DNA of 47,513 nucleotides from contig JAPLLW010000016.1 of assembly GCA_026387355.1 (NCBI GenBank), positions 104,358 through 151,870 on the forward strand, written 5' to 3'. A program made the position numbers and the translations under genes. This document shows, piece after piece, positions 45,001-47,513 of this stretch. The notes under the pieces are model-generated. The model was not told the origin of the DNA. It ran no database searches and saw only the letters and a program-made list of their open reading frames with translations. This stretch comes from Candidatus Omnitrophota bacterium (GTDB taxonomy: Bacteria; Omnitrophota; Gorgyraeia; Gygaellales; Profunditerraquicolaceae). Numbering within the stretch: the first letter of the stretch is position 1; each line of letters begins with the position of its first letter.

Positions 45001-47513
45001 CAACTTTGGCCTCAAAAACAAAACTAATGCAAGGCCAATTTGGAAGTTCTCCTATGGTAACCGCACCACTCTGCGCCAATACGGAAATTTTCTCATCTTC
45101 GATCGCCGCTTTCTCAAATAAACCCTGACCGTGCATATGATAATAGATGCTTGCGCCTATTCCGTTAGCAATCAGGCGCGCTCCTTTAACTAATGCGGTA
45201 AAATCTATAAAATCTCCGATTTCCGACTCATCAATTCCAATTTGCGGACGGTGCTCTTTATTGATAAGGACAAAATGATGGTTATCAGTTATGGGGAAGG
45301 GCTGCATAACTACAAGCCAATTGCGCCATTCAAGAGCTTCTTCAATTGCCGGCATAAATTGCGGGCAGAGATTACACTTTTGTCTTCCGTCAACAAGCTT
45401 AATTTTCCTACCCATATCCTGACGATCAAGATGCCTGCGCCAAATAATAGAACCTTCTGTTTTTCCGAATTTATTAACTGCATCTTGCTTGCTTTCTGGC
45501 TCGACAAACTTAACACCCTTTCCGTAATTCTTCGGGTCACGGTAGGCAACCTGATTTACCTTGTGCCTGCCTGCCCAATAGGTTTTAATCTGTCCAAGTA
45601 ATCCCGGAGTAATAAAACCAATCTTACGCTGCTTTCCTGAAAGTTGCATAATCTTTTCTGCGCTAATTTCATCCTGAACATTATTTTTCTGCTTTTTTCC
45701 TTTAAGTATATACCAACCGAATATTGAGATTCCCACAGCAACAAGTATGGCCAACACAACCACAGGAGAAGATGTTGCACCTGCCACTGGCGTCCAGGCA
45801 ATGTTGGATAATGCGAAGAAGGCAACTAAGAGAGTGGAAATCACAGCAGTATTATTGTTCGATTTTCCTTCAATCCTTATTAATGCACCTTGCGCTGTCA
45901 CCTTAACACGTTCAGGCTTATTTAACATCCCCCTTAACGGTACAATCGCTTCTTTAAAACCTGATTTGGCAAGCATTTTAATACCCCAAATATTAATTTC
46001 TGACCAACAACTTTCAATGCCAGCAAGTCCGGCTTGATATTGCAATCCGGGATTATTCCCTGCCATCTCCTCGATTGCTTTAGCAGCATCTTCGGCGACT
46101 GCGATATATTCGCTATAATGATCTGAACCGCCCCCTTCATAATAATCTAACCTAGGTGATACTTCCTTAATAGCTCTCCTATAATCATCATCTGAATAAA
46201 ACCTGGAAGGTTCTATTTTAACAAGGCTTTCGATTATTACAAAAGATTCGCTGGCGGTAACTTCTCTGCCGTCAGGAGAATAGTATGTGTCTGGAGTAAA
46301 CGACACCATATAACCAACTCCACCGCAAACATCTGCGCCTGTTAATCCGGGAACTTCCCTGTACCCGTCCCTAAGCCGCTTCTCTCTGTTTATTGTATAT
46401 AGAGACCTTTGAGCAGCTAATAATTTATTACGGATAGCCAATACCAAAATAACTACTACTGCTATAGCGAGAACCGAGACTAAAGCTACCACAGGAGACA
46501 CTGTAGTTGCAGTAGCCGCAACCGGCGCCCAGGCGATGTTGGATAATGCGAAGAAAACAGCCAAAGCAGTAGTAACTACCGCTCCGCTATTGCTTGATCT
46601 TCCTTCTATTTTTATTAATGCATCGTTCGCTGCTTTATATAAACCATATATGTCTCGGCCAGAAGAGTGCTCTTCTTGAATTTGTTTTAACGGTGCGATC
46701 GCTTCTTTGCGGCCTGATTTAGCAAGCATGCCAATGCCCCATATTTCAATCTCTGTCCAACAACTTTTAATTCCCGCAAGACCAGCTTGATATTGCAATT
46801 CTGGATTTGTTCCGGCCATTTCCTCAATTGCTTCGGCCGCTTGTTTAGCAACAGGAATAGAATCACTATAATGATCGGAACCACCACCCTCATCATAACT
46901 TAACCTAGACGATACCTGTTCTATTGCCACACTTTCTGAATGGCTTCCTGAATAATCCTTAATGAGTTCTTCGATCGTTTCAAACGCTTCACTTGCGGAG
47001 ACTTCATTACCTCTAGGAGAATAATAGCTCGTTAATGTCATCGCGTAGCCGCTAAATACATCTGCCCCCGGTGAATTAACGCTTCTGTAGCCCGGTTTAA
47101 GCTGTTTCCGGCTAACTATTCTATATAAGGGCTTCTGGGTAATTGAAACGAACTCGGCATTAACTTTACTCTTTGGTTCTCGATGTAATGCTTTATTCCA
47201 TTTAGCCAAAATTGCGCCAACTGCAATAACCGCTGCCACTGTGACAAAAGCTAAGACTAATACCATTGAGGTTGTGACTGCAGCAGCAGTAGCCGGCATA
47301 CAGGCCATAAAAGGTAAAGAGAGAGCTAATACGGCTGTACTCGCTACCACTTTACCGACACCCGCAGCAGGCGCCGAAGCCTTCTTACTCTTAGCGTCTT
47401 TTTCCTTGATCTTTGCGATCAATTCTTCGCGGTACTTTTCGTTATCGCGGATAAATTCATATGCCTTGTAAGGAGCAAAAACCCAGTTCTCACGGTTTCT
47501 TTCCAAGAGGCAC
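29981..47513 (-). CDS. Giant multidomain polyenzyme, upstream part (5' end outside window)
   Basis: The frame is open from the right edge to a TAG at 29983-29981, about 5,843 codons. A TTG at 47506 is the first possible start inside the window, but the frame is still open upstream of it, so the true N-terminus is probably off the edge. Domains in order (residues counted from that TTG, rough): membrane segment 50-99; two HEAT-like/TM repeats 138-528; DUF4922-type HIT domain 611-924; 2H phosphoesterase 933-1201; MDR dehydrogenase 1203-1556; phosphohexomutase 1558-2088; module M1; two HAD phosphatases 2243-2746; ROK-like 2864-3191; degenerate P-loop kinase 3461-3614; M2; SelD-like 4039-4539; HAD-IIB 4575-4915; M3; second phosphohexomutase 5191-5818. 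The frame stops about 20 residues after the last mutase while the adjacent frame continues with similar modules, so the stop is probably not the natural end. Length and domain mixing resemble giant proteins of Omnitrophota. Confidence 0.93.
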   Translation of the reverse strand, partial: CLLERNRENWVFAPYKAYEFIRDNEKYREELIAKIKEKDAKSKKASAPAAGVGKVVASTAVLALSLPFMACMPATAAAVTTSMVLVLAFVTVAAVIAVGAILAKWNKALHREPKSKVNAEFVSITQKPLYRIVSRKQLKPGYRSVNSPGADVFSGYAMTLTSYYSPRGNEVSASEAFETIEELIKDYSGSHSESVAIEQVSSRLSYDEGGGSDHYSDSIPVAKQAAEAIEEMAGTNPELQYQAGLAGIKSCWTEIEIWGIGMLAKSGRKEAIAPLKQIQEEHSSGRDIYGLYKAANDALIKIEGRSSNSGAVVTTALAVFFALSNIAWAPVAATATTVSPVVALVSVLAIAVVVILVLAIRNKLLAAQRSLYTINREKRLRDGYREVPGLTGADVCGGVGYMVSFTPDTYYSPDGREVTASESFVIIESLVKIEPSRFYSDDDYRRAIKEVSPRLDYYEGGGSDHYSEYIAVAEDAAKAIEEMAGNNPGLQYQAGLAGIESCWSEINIWGIKMLAKSGFKEAIVPLRGMLNKPERVKVTAQGALIRIEGKSNNNTAVISTLLVAFFALSNIAWTPVAGATSSPVVVLAILVAVGISIFGWYILKGKKQKNNVQDEISAEKIMQLSGKQRKIGFITPGLLGQIKTYWAGRHKVNQVAYRDPKNYGKGVKFVEPESKQDAVNKFGKTEGSIIWRRHLDRQDMGRKIKLVDGRQKCNLCPQFMPAIEEALEWRNWLVVMQPFPITDNHHFVLINKEHRPQIGIDESEIGDFIDFTALVKGARLIANGIGASIYYHMHGQGLFEKAAIEDEKISVLAQSGAVTIGELPNWPCISFVFEAKVEDKEALKKEVVSFVRLMNGIDLLKDEKPEFKVGKSGVDLFFANDGTSTIRVYVIPRSHWYPLTTWKDIPCGVPDVTGLITIISDEDAAEIRNVSAQEAARKADQMVAEIGHTDKVLLKPAYDYLDSRKGALVAGRLRVTDVSSLEHAYTSIWDTTTAMVASGKVPGKVTRQGPEYGVASIIPLSEFPGELVACLSKIMEELKRDFPELTITPVELLHSTLFDIVPSSSDESAANLNLEHVRKFTDTVSSSVKAGQIKYSIRGLSLGPDGGIFAQGHVADEKVFGLRDSLDKTFPDSRRETPFLHITLARITTPISPERFKALYDRIAQSRNTELGAIAITRFALLQRYDNFGFKRSNEVAIDLPKETIYNYCELKEGKVIIRTGALDLSKVKGVVVKVLLSGVCRADIKEASGSRTVLEDRGPLFGHELVGEVVAVGEDSQFKIGDRVVFNPNITKNRTTGFAEYFVVEEKTGEALIRIPRDLPLEVAVFAEPFSCVLHSVKGLLDVLQLQDFQNKKIAIVGAGNAGLFYAWLIKYFKGDPVLFNIADGRLEFIKERELFDANKCLLLDEAKRFNSEFDIVILTPTIVTQDIINTGIGMVKSGGDIHLYGGTKENDKFKEIEIDKIRKEKLGIGTASISGKTINFTGVYGTYAIDFEETLTLFQSNECARLIPKIISKVISLKDLPFIVDDMVTGTKDYPGKVAVNCEEKVPGSRILPLEPLAKGFSIKFGTSGWRGQLGEDFVSPNVRRTVQGVADYYHYEKAEQAKSGKTDERDTILIGFDPRRGNPGFAVEAASILAANNIKVEIVLEEPTPTPVLAYRANNSKHIFGVINLSASHNPAIDDGLKFSPYHGGAAKKAITDKVQEFANKAQYYMTANYDEAKANEYITEISLKQAIQEYVHEYIIKTLKAIGAWNDICNYVRAHPDFSLFLDPMQGTAVKYMEAIFDELAKDCGRVFFIVLHKNNRDPEFKEVNGAPNPTLINSARELIDLIKADPNRFGLGTDGDADRFGTVDFGGDLITANDLIPLLAYFLNKALGFKGAVGKTVATSNLVNVVASHLGLEIIEVPVGFKWFAELAVDAGKEFLVAGEESAHVAIGPFMKSWDDGIAISLAALWIVSRTGKSLGAYKKQIEEEVGKAFVITTTTVRGKESIKAGVAELVSETNEALARGVAKTEAPVANRVKAIWNIPVVDLITIDGVKIVFATGDWIMLRPSGTEPAVKLYVEVTNKERMDGLAGVGKFLLDEYGKIAAAKSQPANYPLRVPANSRQEIEEKYGTSRVLTDITVSNFSLNQLGAFFENHQEILGERLAQLENLFGRGPPELSNWRLVITTDLNLTNAMVAACSIDARTVFIHPYFFELPETKQLEILYHELISHILKGVRDDIDAMKDTEELFPNKEQNNNKPLPRIEVVRKFNPVEVKLVVFDWDDTTMQALLWRDTAKGIARNILGRDVDDLELPADGGVPGTIRWAIAKAQAEGKAGLKSEYDYAIQYVKDLTPLVKDEARVVGGVKELIALFRKQLGVSVIAISRAYIQEKLMQAEVLGLSDAFDSIICLIPGDTKDIDIAKLKTKEMGNLKKRLALRDGQIIKLGDRVADMQAANNVGALAIGIAKDAGTRQRLIDAGAHVIINGNFEGIQDEIIKLFSFGGSLTEETKRCVAGLEDMPRIETVRPFAQVQRKLIVFDWDGTTVEDLSAKQIVKKIITDILGYAANEKDIPIPAGLPGVLRWAMAKAQAEGRTGLRSEQEYVDEYIKEFKILVETQGKLIPGVKELIALFKRQSEVKVIALSRAYIQKIRLMAEAFGLTDLFDDLICVHPEGKEADTRIEPFKTKVMSSMKAELGLVDGQIVKFGDRVSDMQAAVNVGAVAIGIAKDALSRQRLIDAGANIIINGNFENAQDEILRLLGFVMPENNETIEVTFDKADIGRSTFELELSAQLSSAERIEEIAVQIYDLLVNNFAQRIIISGCNAFYFEEVVKAFVRIDNQGMIGERVVLLFGKCLEFERAESSVAYLDVPERLRWDLKELPNLPQEALFIGMNIGSTYTRCVIVKGSETVAKASKILWNPERGNKDWARPTTYVQFVEGIEQFVRSTAADAGIDLKQIQGIGIGTVGMMKDGRILTRANVTRSLSNEDFAKVTNLKDDLSSRLGGIAVSVEMDGKVAALGERFATGLTNALVVKLGTAMAGKMIDANGNITDNFEEIRQIIINRSPKAHVNPHTGVRGTLRSYGTAEALEVIAEEILGRKLSYHEIMDLLKSSTPEDAKKIITLSGQYLARGFVKLARIFGNEQVIISGKNLEGKAGKIIIQAIEQTLLEEFAGINLKISLSDTDIDYAVALGGAYMAAFEYLQSRKYAFLGKLYALNEDDIKEAQAIEEELGVEVLPRPGIYKLLMHRFTGCQFDINKVIFLQNQLIKENYFAHLRDNLTSIGRQALWQTAREIGSSDLLRVIKAIREKNLRLALAQIKQSINLDLDKLYWGKDHALVYRYAEALRDLFAAVERNEGWYFANGRINKPKLNTEIYCMILPLPQLAPFYNSLRILWDKLFGVSRYIRRVEELEVALGLRVKNDAYKLHFFRRNEYSNGKFSIHPYADFVMPQRKAVSLKTGIHQLRDKILAKLKVQPSTPVIVRIDGRPGNRKSHSITLLKEGLSGSVAKSEIALIEVNNYKRPDLWYYDSQAFYRDYEALISSGKYKVILVEGTVIELYVPEALPKGDFTVYIESIERRRMEYLLNGDDKERLEYFLQYHPYHNIIMRYRTDTIRKAADFVIDTYLIPEENITNVSTEGNDSLESLTAKLACGIYFSSVDEKILTGQQVIFQALNWMQARGLIKNQDNLKLNIFTPKNFIAGYDDRGIGLSERIFSDVTLSDKERQSVVLFNLFLLLKRNEILINGLNGEPIKRGMCQEIASLHHLFTDLLPLLLEYNTSGATLDAFVSGVKKLGASVEQVEAFLRLVDESKTNTSEANKLKLIFAYLARYHQNFNKSLYLVNLKSVNVADLVHKITNAITLKPTLPVSRHYPFSVTTDKYDTFAPVKLKLIIKDAWIKMSINEGNLSSTQEDRLSSWFDILRPYLAHAPPEKEELIVYITPETSPTAQGRIIAEYIYSESDKANVVRLHPVIVNTNLESKLCSYFFTSLLFDEIQSHHLLGLDQRSGDAYTQRFLLSQAHILRAITDNMEKLAAVGIVPDAQWREALLDLCDKARLQPEYNIREFYGAVDQKTGLRFTFATVSVDPDDINATIAEKARVFVKNIARVITEKNRKPLFAMSILGLPTSPEVDIKNLQDFLRAMVESTDAIGIPIAGGHTVDNPNVIYTMALVEVIPASEVPVLIDEPSASSNNGEITFLEDKLIATHRTQGCAAKYPPDKLDQILSCAISKLPLNNFGQVHVKDDVILYRLDEERSIAFTVDIIKPIVNSARLYSRIAIDHAASDLYAKGILPKGTVDVMFTPSLIEKGVVSKIVNAGKSEIARISSEHLGIYSVPNQDLFYGALMYGICHHDKYLSNSTVNKGDWIILTKPIGSGVVSSFAVLKALDLTAKEADAYRHMLSCLVEPSDKASEVLRETGASASTDVTGFSLIGHLNEMLEPRKMGAQLWLNRVPLYPGSEEFYLMAYPCSVNRNRHYFSHLVGLDVSVDDSAHEAPVSILYDAQTSGGLLITAPEALARKILELLDAKDIDAAIIGQITERGEHPIYVQDEPGFDVPRIAHRAEKVLQRNVQVEANFSRISDDMLKHGAEIISSGARIFDIDGTLFELSDQRATLDDGKYTELRDDICFSLMRKERNVFLTAQSFGMQHPRVVAPIYKRLVELGRPEAIKNCFLYTSLGAMKFEFNERGQAKLDEEHNAAYSISADDLEIIRNALIQIVNNKFSSEALNISEEVRIRLLNQYRSQMGKDGAFAARYKHIGFTMPWMSGEKHKLFVFGYDLDSHGRRLLEPRLIDDQMAKEKLKLTAEINVPWMDLRDGIELTITPIPEGVGRAEVRMAIINKIKAALGPNADKYDMIPGGTTSININRKGVNKASAIESFIQSHKLDRRLVYHFGDEYFPGGGDASALGVKGINHLAVCAYGREVNALRIGDDYRAIGRLLRKIRPNTYHLNISQAIQQNWATYQDKAFKAEGLTLLDAEQNADQEFEVMQDLLENLSRLHVYVPFAWDLVFTANLGLTAGQVAAVNLKQKASVSYPENTIFIHPHFINIARSLQLEVLYHELVAHLAYGIEDEDLAGSYHVADLGGVKYNLILQSALRHKISSKEDYPRTSSAMFIDHVNRYFPGTQKMKAAYIDMILHDKAFTVDSYAQFAGVSLKVAEATLEYFASLDREEDMHLRYAGIDRVKEADPVMDATGKKEIGRNGRITYRRIFIDPNIFRSYDIRGVAIPELILRADTQSISQNITDKVQYYMTRVVVSLMVEVESKQRKILRAKGANESYFADVHRRQMEISSRFGIKRSSNYLAVVARDDRLASGPMNEYTLRSLEELNVQRMGLGLQPITHIPVLSEAAIRAFLTSGIDVVDIGQTSTPALLEALPLLSANIACMNTASHSEVRWAGDKFLIGPDKDLPLEHALENALPLKGTFVIRYEANQRKFTKLNNNRYGSLTRLPAVNGATVIDQMINDIKTTLLCTKIAEWEEEVFKDNVDRDCMSALQPYRVLEALDKFKPVKLPQLYLGLKAVVDCGNGMAKKYVEGQLERMGMDITYLNADPNGTFPAHLPDPTLDENRLQLRAKMQEVDADIGFGYDTDVDRIFVVLRLRKVESEGWPFHYVELAGDFIGAVTCKEIAQQFPGAVIIGDERNNFCVKEIVEGLGCVYHLGFAGYTNIIQKLKDRSGVYGFEKTGHFFPRWDFKFDDSVYISGLFASVFCKNKKSAEKTLEGIKFYAETPDLRVPCTSLEDMRKTFREIQDDLMSIVGVQGFRPVPGLKNDSDMAIENPERGMFAVVRVSGTEPQMTSVGQVHEEIDIYLPHQEQEVKRNDVLRQLLLTGVYRLMMMSDKVNFLGFDFYYSQVA
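30055..31935 (-). other. Alpha-D-phosphohexomutase domain 2
   Basis: About 625 residues, longer than usual. Seen: NIFRSYDIRGVAI; catalytic-loop counterpart NTASHSEVRW (about 31365-31392; ASHNP became ASHSE, Ser retained); DIGFGYDTDVDRIFVV (metal loop DGDxDR became YDTDVDR, 30770-30800); GFEKTGHFF (about 30480-30510); RVSGTEPQM phosphate loop (30150-30185). It resembles phosphomannomutase/phosphoglucomutase of the FRxYDIRG subgroup. Key residues are mostly retained with substitutions around the Ser and metal loops. It ends close to the frame junction. Confidence 0.85.
31940..32305 (-). other. Unassigned helical linker after M3
   Basis: About 120 residues, helix-rich (SAMFIDHVNRYFPGTQKMKA, YAQFAGVSLKVAEATLEYFA). 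No family recognised; links M3 to the second phosphohexomutase. Confidence 0.4.
32310..32715 (-). repeat. HExxH module M3
   Basis: Begins TYHLNIS instead of YPLPVP; then DLLENLSRLHVYVPFAWDLV, FTANLGLTAGQVAAV, NTIFIHPHFINIARSLQLEV and LYHELVAHLAYGIEDED (32335-32382). Zinc-type HELVAH is intact and the downstream acidic cluster is present. More divergent at the N-terminal side than M4-M12. Confidence 0.8.
32765..33785 (-). other. HAD-IIB (Cof/sucrose-phosphatase/PMM-type) phosphatase domain
   Basis: About 340 residues. Motif I RIFDIDGTLFEL (DxD), motif II region VFLTAQSFG, a large insertion, then PGGTTSININRKGVNKASAI and motif IV VYHFGDEYFPGGGDASALGV (GDxxxxGGD). The GGTTSIN..GV.K segment followed by a GDE loop is characteristic of HAD-IIB enzymes that act on sugar phosphates. 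The insertion (about 33160-33480) is longer than usual. Confidence 0.75.
33890..35390 (-). other. Selenophosphate synthetase (SelD/PurM-like) region with extra partial copy
   Basis: The main copy (from about 34980 leftward) shows THRTQGCAAKYPPDKL, VHVKDDVILYRLDEERS, FTVDIIKPIV, DHAASDLYAKG, GDWIILTKPIGSGVVSSFAV, ASASTDVTGFSLIGHLNEML and DAQTSGGLLITAPEAL. These are SelD landmarks in order, with Cys and Lys of GC(x)xK kept and the second Cys replaced by Ala. Before it (35010-35390) lies an additional piece, PLFAMSILGLPTSP and IPIAGGHTVDNPNVIYTMAL, which in SelD belongs in the middle of the enzyme. The region therefore looks like a partial duplication or rearrangement. Canonical SelD makes selenophosphate from selenide and ATP; activity here is uncertain. 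Confidence 0.8.
35515..35945 (-). repeat. HExxH module M2, degenerate (DEIQSH)
   Basis: It aligns with the module plan: HYPFSV at the start, a central helical part, ELIVYITPETS in place of RLVITTDLN, VVRLHPVIV in place of VFIHPYFF, and LLFDEIQSHHLLG (35535-35580) in place of YHELISHI. The first zinc His is Asp, so metal binding is probably lost. The most diverged copy, identified by motif order rather than close identity. Confidence 0.6.
35950..36660 (-). other. Unassigned region between P-loop domain and M2
   Basis: About 235 residues, mainly helical (SLTAKLACGIYFSSVDEKIL, MCQEIASLHHLFTDLLPLLL, FVSGVKKLGASVEQVEAFLR). No family recognised. Leads into the degenerate module M2. Confidence 0.4.
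36665..37125 (-). other. Degenerate P-loop (uridine kinase/phosphoribulokinase-like) domain
   Basis: The strand-loop VIVRIDGRPGNRKSHSI (about 37075-37125) sits where a Walker A would be, but it reads GRPGNRKS, lacking the Gly before Lys. VILVEGTVIELY and the ERRRMEYLL lid-like segment match the organisation of the intact kinases at 27.1-27.9 and 0.85-1.6 kb. It is a diverged, possibly inactive relative of those. Confidence 0.55.
37130..37935 (-). other. Unassigned helical region upstream of P-loop domain
   Basis: About 265 residues with mostly helical composition (for example EAQAIEEELGVEVLPRPGIY, FAHLRDNLTSIGRQALWQTA, LFGVSRYIRRVEELEVALGL). No family recognised. It may be an N-terminal lobe of the P-loop domain that follows. 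Confidence 0.4.
37935..38915 (-). other. ROK-like sugar kinase (ASKHA fold) domain
   Basis: About 325 residues: phosphate-1 loop FIGMNIGSTYTRCVIV, then GIGIGTVGMM, VEMDGKVAALGE, NALVVKLGTAMAGKMI, HVNPHTGVRG, YGTAEALEVI, IISGKNLEG and a final YAVALGGAYMAAFEYL. The layout matches ROK kinases/repressors. Two departures stand out: the first Asp of DxGxT is Asn (MNIGST), and the Cys cluster of the ROK zinc site is absent (RGTLRSYGTAEALE at that place). Preceded by a ~115-residue segment (38920-39265) that is not assigned. Kinase activity is uncertain. Confidence 0.7.
39270..40000 (-). other. HAD-family phosphatase domain (tandem copy 2)
   Basis: Paralogue of the preceding domain with the same landmarks: MPRIETVRPFA lead-in, motif I IVFDWDGTT, motif II IALSRAYIQ, motif III/IV FGDRVSDMQAAVNVGAVAIG, and C-terminal AGANIIINGNFENAQDEIL. 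It has the more canonical DWDGT motif. Catalytic residues are intact in both copies. Confidence 0.85.
40060..40780 (-). other. HAD-family phosphatase domain (tandem copy 1)
   Basis: About 240 residues. Motif I VVFDWDDTT (Asp nucleophile and second Asp), motif II IAISRA, helical cap between, and motifs III/IV in KLGDRVADMQAANNVGALAI (GDxxxDM). C-terminal AGAHVIINGNFEGIQDEI. These are the features of phosphoglycolate phosphatase/beta-phosphoglucomutase-like HADs. Followed 20 residues later by a close paralogue, pointing to an internal tandem duplication. Likely hydrolyses a small phosphate ester. Confidence 0.85.
40820..41221 (-). repeat. HExxH metallopeptidase-like module M1
   Basis: First of twelve copies of a ~135-residue module. 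Order seen: NYPLRVP, KYGTSRVLTDITVSNFSLNQ, FENHQEILGERLAQLENLFG, WRLVITTDLNLTNAMVAAC, TVFIHPYFFELPETKQLEIL, YHELISHILKGVRDD (40840-40890). The HExxH helix preceded by an edge strand (VFIHPYF) is the arrangement of zincin-type metallopeptidases; an acidic cluster a few residues after HExxH might give the third zinc ligand (inference). No protease substrate is known. It separates a phosphohexomutase from two HAD phosphatases. Confidence 0.85.
41245..42835 (-). other. Alpha-D-phosphohexomutase (phosphoglucomutase/phosphomannomutase) domain 1
   Basis: A complete ~530-residue phosphohexomutase. Domain 1: IKFGTSGWRG and the phosphoserine loop NLSASHNP (about 42470-42510; Thr of TASHNP replaced by Ser). 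Domain 2: metal loop GTDGDADRFG (about 41968-42000). Domain 3: GEESAHV sugar-binding loop. Domain 4: phosphate-binding MLRPSGTEP (about 41340-41365). All catalytic features are present, so it could interconvert hexose-1- and hexose-6-phosphates. Length is that of a stand-alone enzyme. Followed directly by module M1. Confidence 0.92.
42840..43900 (-). other. Zinc-type medium-chain dehydrogenase (alcohol/polyol dehydrogenase-like)
   Basis: About 350 residues with MDR features: SGVCRADI (catalytic-zinc Cys region), LFGHELVGEVVAVG (GHE motif, about 43695-43735), IGDRVVFNPN, a 'FAEPFSC' strand and the Rossmann IAIVGAGNAGLFYAW (about 43424-43455). Family members oxidise alcohols or polyols with NAD(P). 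The Cys, GHE and Rossmann glycines are present. The structural-zinc four-Cys loop is not visible. The glycine motif reads GAGNAG rather than the usual GxGxxG spacing. Precedes the first phosphohexomutase. Confidence 0.8.
43905..44710 (-). other. 2H phosphoesterase (LigT/2'-5' RNA ligase-like) domain
   Basis: About 265 residues with the two hallmark HxT/S-φ motifs, LLHSTLFDI (about 44335-44360) and FLHITLARI (about 44073-44100), separated by about 85 residues, as in the 2H family (cyclic phosphodiesterases, LigT, AKAP18-like). Both catalytic His/Ser-Thr pairs are present, so activity is plausible. Members cleave or form 2'-phospho linkages in RNA or nucleotides; substrate here unknown. Lies between a HIT-type domain and a dehydrogenase. 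Confidence 0.75.
44735..45675 (-). other. DUF4922/GalT-like (HIT superfamily) nucleotidyl phosphorylase domain
   Basis: About 310 residues. Seen: a KCNLCPQF motif (45365-45380), then MQPFPITDNHHFVLI, EHRPQIG, NGIGASIYYHMHGQG (45123-45143) and later NLFF-like strands. The Cys pair, the 'PFPI..HFVL' strand and the HxHxQ triad are those of DUF4922/GDP-L-galactose-phosphorylase-like members of the GalT branch of the HIT superfamily, which transfer or release nucleoside monophosphate from nucleotide sugars. Catalytic-type HMHGQ is intact. It is the first soluble domain after the membrane part, immediately followed by a 2H phosphoesterase. Exact substrate cannot be read from sequence. Confidence 0.7.
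45690..45840 (-). other. Membrane segment after HEAT-like copy 2
   Basis: Reads LVAFFALSNIAWTPVAGATS then PVVVLAILVAVGISIFGWYI and basic LKGKKQK. It is a paralogue of the segment at 46425-46590 and marks the boundary between the membrane/HEAT part and the soluble enzyme domains. Confidence 0.75.
45925..46375 (-). repeat. HEAT-like repeat unit, copy 2
   Basis: Second copy of the unit at 46670-47095: GADVCGGVGYMV, YYSPDGREVTASESF, YYEGGGSDHYSEYIAVAEDA, AAKAIEEMAG, LQYQAGLAGIESCW, IWGIKMLAKSG and EAIVPLRGML. Sequence similarity is high along the length, indicating a tandem duplication. Followed by a membrane helix and then the first enzyme domain. Confidence 0.65.
46425..46590 (-). other. Membrane segment after HEAT-like copy 1
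   Basis: Hydrophobic stretch AVFFALSNIAWAPVAATATT then PVVALVSVLAIAVVVILVLA and basic IRNK, at least one transmembrane helix. The FFALSNIAW(A/T)PVA signature is shared with the segment at 45690-45840, so repeat plus membrane helix were duplicated together. Confidence 0.75.
46670..47095 (-). repeat. HEAT-like repeat unit, copy 1 (module-unrelated)
   Basis: About 140 residues beginning GADVFSGYAMTL and YYSPRGNEVSASEAFETIEE, then YDEGGGSDHYSDSIPVAKQA, AAEAIEEMAG, LQYQAGLAGIKSCW and EAIAPLKQI. The last part has the helix-pair spacing of HEAT-like repeats. A near-identical unit follows at 45925-46375, each followed by a matching membrane segment (FFALSNIAWAPVA). Function unknown; probably protein-protein contact near the membrane. 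Confidence 0.65.
47205..47365 (-). other. N-terminal hydrophobic segments (membrane anchor)
   Basis: The translated stretch contains ASTAVLALSLPFMACMPATA followed by SMVLVLAFVTVAAVIAVGAI and a basic AKWNK, giving one or two predicted membrane helices. It follows a charged, Lys/Glu-rich region (REELIAKIKEKDAKSKK). A lipobox-like FMAC is present but is far from any start, so it is not called as a lipoprotein signal. It suggests that this end of the giant protein is membrane-attached. Confidence 0.7.

Noticed and set aside
43905-47095. Small minus-strand open frames inside the giant gene (for example 45310-45549, 45556-45825, 46687-46896)
   Set aside because: They are in other frames of the same strand as the giant gene, and mirror each other only because the underlying HEAT-like/TM unit is duplicated; no start signals.
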